Assembly: GCA_035624865.1 (NCBI GenBank)
Contig: DASPQS010000174.1
Span: forward strand, 1 to 8,100
DNA length: 8,100 bases
Reading direction: 5' to 3'
Source: JASHZA01 sp035624865
Lineage (GTDB): Bacteria; Desulfobacterota; Binatia; Binatales; Binataceae
In this document: one piece after another, positions 6,364-8,100 of the stretch
How positions within the stretch are numbered: the first letter of the stretch is position 1
Layout: every line of letters starts with the position of its first letter
Position numbers and translations under genes: made by a program
Notes under the pieces: generated by a model
Database searches by the model: none
What the model saw: only the letters and a program-made list of their open reading frames with translations
What the model was told of the DNA's origin: nothing

Positions 6364-7167
6364 TCATTCCGACGGACGGCGCGCCCATAGAAAAAGTCTG
6401 CGAAAATTGAAGGTCAGTGCTCCGCGCGTACCGTAGGCTCTTTGCAGCCGGCGGGTCAGTTCCGCGATAAAGGGCCCGCGCTGATCCGGAACGAGACCTT
6501 CGAGAAACGGCCGCAGTCCGGTCGCGCGATAGAATTCGATCACCTCGGCCGGGCTTTGCATCGGATGGCGGAAAGTGTGGTAATGACAATCGACCTCGAC
6601 GAAGCCGACCTCCTCGAGCATCGTGCGATACACCTCGGGACCGCTCACGTTGCGGTTCGAGGGCGTCTTGACGGCTCCCAACGTCGCGTTCCACGGCGCT
6701 TCCGACGCCATCGCCTGTATCGTCACCTGCGCTGTCTCGCCTTCGTTCGCCGGCATTTGCACGACCAACTGGCCGCCTGGACGCAGCGCTCGAAAGCAAG
6801 CGCGCAAAACTTCGCGATGGCCGCCAACCCATTGCATCGCCGCGTTCGAGAAGACGATCGTGTACTCGCCGTCGGCGCTGAAGTTACGCAGATCGCCAAG
6901 CACGAAGCTGACCCGGCTGGCAAGATCAGGGGCAAGCGTAGCGCGCAGCTTGAGGGCGCGATCGATCATCGCGGGTGAGGAATCGATACCCGTTGCAGAG
7001 CCGCCGGCGCTGCGCCGCGCAAGGTCGACGGTGTTTTCGCCGCTGCCGCATCCGAGATCGGCGATACGCTCCGCGGGGCCGATTCGCAGACGCGCGAGGA
7101 TCATCTCGACCGGCTCGGCCCGGTAGTGCTGGAAGCGGTTATAGAGTTCGGGATCCCAATCGGCCAT
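6364..7167 (-). CDS. tam: Trans-aconitate 2-methyltransferase-like SAM methyltransferase
   Basis: This 267-residue class I SAM-dependent methyltransferase resembles E. coli Tam (about 252 residues) along its whole length. Tam methylates trans-aconitate, a by-product that inhibits aconitase. Shared elements are WDPELYNRF (4-12), the SAM loop ADLGCGSGENT (36-46), GIDSSPAMIDRA (60-71), FSNAAMQWV (106-114), GGQLVVQMPAN (131-141), ATGLRPFLEGL near residue 220 and the C-terminal FRRLFLWARR. The frame stays open upstream to 7317, but that part is arginine-rich and unlike the family. The ATG at 7167 matches the Tam N-terminus. No strong ribosome binding site precedes it. It is the first gene of the three-gene unit with the peptidase and the glycosyltransferase. 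The substrate is inferred from similarity, and other small acids are possible. Confidence 0.88.
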   Translation of the reverse strand: MADWDPELYNRFQHYRAEPVEMILARLRIGPAERIADLGCGSGENTVDLARRSAGGSATGIDSSPAMIDRALKLRATLAPDLASRVSFVLGDLRNFSADGEYTIVFSNAAMQWVGGHREVLRACFRALRPGGQLVVQMPANEGETAQVTIQAMASEAPWNATLGAVKTPSNRNVSGPEVYRTMLEEVGFVEVDCHYHTFRHPMQSPAEVIEFYRATGLRPFLEGLVPDQRGPFIAELTRRLQRAYGTRGALTFNFRRLFLWARRPSE

Positions 7168-7185
7168 CGAGGCAAACCCGCCAGC

Positions 7186-7214
7186 AGCATAAGGCTCCGG
7201 CCAATCAGGAACAA
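7186..7214 (-). promoter_or_regulatory. Candidate promoter for the methyltransferase unit
   Basis: TTGTTC (7214-7209, three of six) and TATGCT (7191-7186, four of six) are 17 bases apart and lie 18 bases before the methyltransferase ATG at 7167. The leader would be about 11 bases with no clear ribosome binding site. The spacing and position are good and the sequence match is only moderate. A second possibility, TTCAGC with AATATT, overlaps the palindrome at 7274-7287. Confidence 0.3.
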
Positions 7215-7273
7215 GGCTCCTTCGTCGCCGGCGGGCTAATCGAGCACGCGGCGGGTGTACGAGAAGGGAGATA

Positions 7274-7287
7274 GTGAAATATTTCAC
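7274..7287. promoter_or_regulatory. 14-bp perfect palindrome, possible operator
   Basis: GTGAAATATTTCAC is a perfect 14-base palindrome, AT-rich in a GC-rich setting, placed 107 bases before the methyltransferase start in non-coding DNA. About 20 bases further upstream is a second small symmetric site, AGTG-AGA-CACT (7308-7318), with a related GTGA half. A dimeric regulator could bind here, but no regulator gene lies in the window, and this reading is inference. Confidence 0.35.
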
Positions 7288-7437
7288 CCTGCCACCAAAA
7301 GCTGAACAGTGAGACACTCTACGATGATTGAGCTGGCGCGACGGTGGCGCGGGGCATTTCCACGCGCGACGCCGGGGCGCCGCTGCCGGATTGCGGGCGA
7401 TCGTCGAGCAAGCTAAAGCGGGCGAGCCTGGTGTTGG

Positions 7438-7481
7438 AATCGCAGCGGGGCGGCGATTCCAATCGCCGCCCCGCTGCGATT
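7438..7481 (-). terminator. Perfect 21-bp inverted repeat, likely terminator or 3'-end hairpin
   Basis: Two 21-base arms (7438-7458 and 7461-7481) are exact reverse complements separated by two bases (CC on +, GG on -). The structure begins 7 bases after the aminopeptidase stop, so the transcript would fold into a very stable GC-rich hairpin at its 3' end. No U-tract follows on either strand, so it is not a classical intrinsic terminator. It may block 3' exonucleases, act as a U-less terminator, or belong to a dispersed extragenic repeat family. Each arm is itself symmetric at its ends (AATCGC, nine bases, GCGATT), which allows an alternative two-hairpin fold. Confidence 0.6.
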
Positions 7482-7488
7482 ATCGCGG

Positions 7489-8100
7489 TCAGAGTTTGAG
7501 GGTGGCCTGTAGGTTGGCGCCTTCGCGGTTGCGGAACTCGACCGCGACCGCCAGCCGCTCGAGATGCTGTTCGATAATCTTGTGGCCCAGGCGCGGCTTG
7601 TGCTGCTCGAAGAAAGCGTTGACCTCGGCCTGGCGGTCAAGCAGCGCGACGACCGCCTCGCACATCCGCGGCAACGCGCTGTCGGGGAACTTTTGGATCA
7701 TCGCGTCCCAATTGCGCTTGACGAACTCCCAGCCTTCGTAACGCGAGACCGGGTTGTAGAGCAGCGAATGCATCAGGAAGGGAGCGTTCTGGGTGCGCAC
7801 CTCGCCGGTCAGCGTCATCTCCATGGTCTGGCGCAGCAGGCCGGCGGCGCGGAAGTTGGCCAGTGAAAACAGGAAGCGCTGCTCCTCCTGCGGGGTCCGC
7901 GCGGACTTAAAGTTCTGCTTGAATTCCTGATAACGCGCGGCATCGCCCGCATGGGCGAGAATGTTAATCAGCGCGGGCATCAGATCGCGGTCAGCCTTGG
8001 ACGGATTGCGGGTCCAATCCTCGTAAAGTTCGCGGGCGCGGGCCTGCACCTGGGGATCGTCGCCTAAAGTGCCGAGCGCGCCGATAATCGTGCCGCGCAA
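7489..8100 (-). CDS. M1-family aminopeptidase, C-terminal part (partial)
   Basis: The last 203 residues of a longer protein are visible, and the frame is still open at the window edge. The region is all-helical and matches the C-terminal ERAP1-like helical-repeat domain of M1 metallo-aminopeptidases. Examples are LGTLGDDPQVQARARELYEDW near the start, FLMHSLLYNPVSRYEGWEFV (about 108-127), the WDAMIQKFP segment, then RLGHKIIEQHLERLAVAVEFR towards the end. This domain closes over the active site and shapes substrate choice. The zinc-binding HEXXH catalytic domain lies outside the window, so activity cannot be judged. The first visible codon is an internal TTG, not a start. The gene ends just before a long inverted repeat, which suggests it ends its own transcript. 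Confidence 0.85.
   Translation of the reverse strand: MRGTIIGALGTLGDDPQVQARARELYEDWTRNPSKADRDLMPALINILAHAGDAARYQEFKQNFKSARTPQEEQRFLFSLANFRAAGLLRQTMEMTLTGEVRTQNAPFLMHSLLYNPVSRYEGWEFVKRNWDAMIQKFPDSALPRMCEAVVALLDRQAEVNAFFEQHKPRLGHKIIEQHLERLAVAVEFRNREGANLQATLKL

Larger units (their letters stand above)
7168..7488. other. 321-base gene-free region between aminopeptidase and methyltransferase
   Basis: No conserved protein was found on either strand. From the aminopeptidase side it holds the 21-bp inverted repeat (7438-7481), about 120 bases with nothing recognisable, the small symmetric site at 7308-7318, the palindrome at 7274-7287 and the promoter candidate at 7186-7214. The layout is that of a transcription end followed by a regulated promoter region. 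Confidence 0.6.

Noticed and set aside
6206..6832. 208-codon alternative frame on the minus strand inside the methyltransferase and peptidase genes
   Set aside because: It overlaps two well-supported genes on the same strand and is arginine- and serine-rich, as out-of-frame reading of GC-rich DNA usually is.
7168..7317. N-terminal extension of the methyltransferase by 50 codons
   Set aside because: It is arginine-rich and unlike Tam, would begin with a GTG, and runs across the palindrome and promoter-like elements. The start at 7167 matches the family.
7328..7741. 137-codon frame on the + strand across the inverted repeat
   Set aside because: It reads through the perfect hairpin and then antisense through the aminopeptidase gene, with low-complexity composition and no recognisable motif.

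Overview
The window is GC-rich bacterial chromosome, and every supported gene lies on the minus strand, so the biological order runs from high to low coordinates. No mobile element, CRISPR array, tRNA or rRNA was seen. The protein types (unfused NuoC and NuoD, an M1 aminopeptidase, a GT39/ArnT-like transferase, FmdB and TFIIB-type zinc ribbons) and the high GC fit an environmental Gram-negative bacterium. A deltaproteobacterial, Binatota or acidobacterial type lineage is possible, but this is an impression and was not tested.

Layout in transcription order: (1) 8100-7489, the C-terminal part of an M1-family aminopeptidase, closed by a perfect 21-bp inverted repeat right after its stop. (2) 7488-7168, a 321-base gene-free stretch holding that inverted repeat, a 14-bp AT-rich palindrome (7274-7287) and a plausible promoter. 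(3) 7167-3613, a tightly packed three-gene unit: trans-aconitate methyltransferase-like protein, isoaspartyl peptidase/asparaginase-family Ntn hydrolase, and a GT39/ArnT-like membrane glycosyltransferase. (4) 3407-2752, two small zinc-ribbon proteins (FmdB family, then a TFIIB-type zinc finger). (5) 2630-1, the start of a respiratory complex I operon, nuoA-nuoB-nuoC-nuoD, followed by the first 24 codons of another gene that may be nuoH.

The nuo genes encode the membrane-arm subunit NuoA and the three subunits NuoB, NuoC and NuoD that form the quinone-reducing connecting module. They are spaced for coupled translation (9-bp gap, 1-bp gap, ATGA overlap). The tam/peptidase/GT39 unit has gaps of 6 and 3 bp. 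It looks like one transcript, but no shared pathway is evident.

Most of the window is conventional. The parts worth a second look are the nested inverted repeat after the aminopeptidase, the palindrome ahead of the methyltransferase unit, the unusual three-gene grouping, extra cysteines near the N2 cluster site of NuoB, and the possible absence of nuoEFG between nuoD and the next gene.
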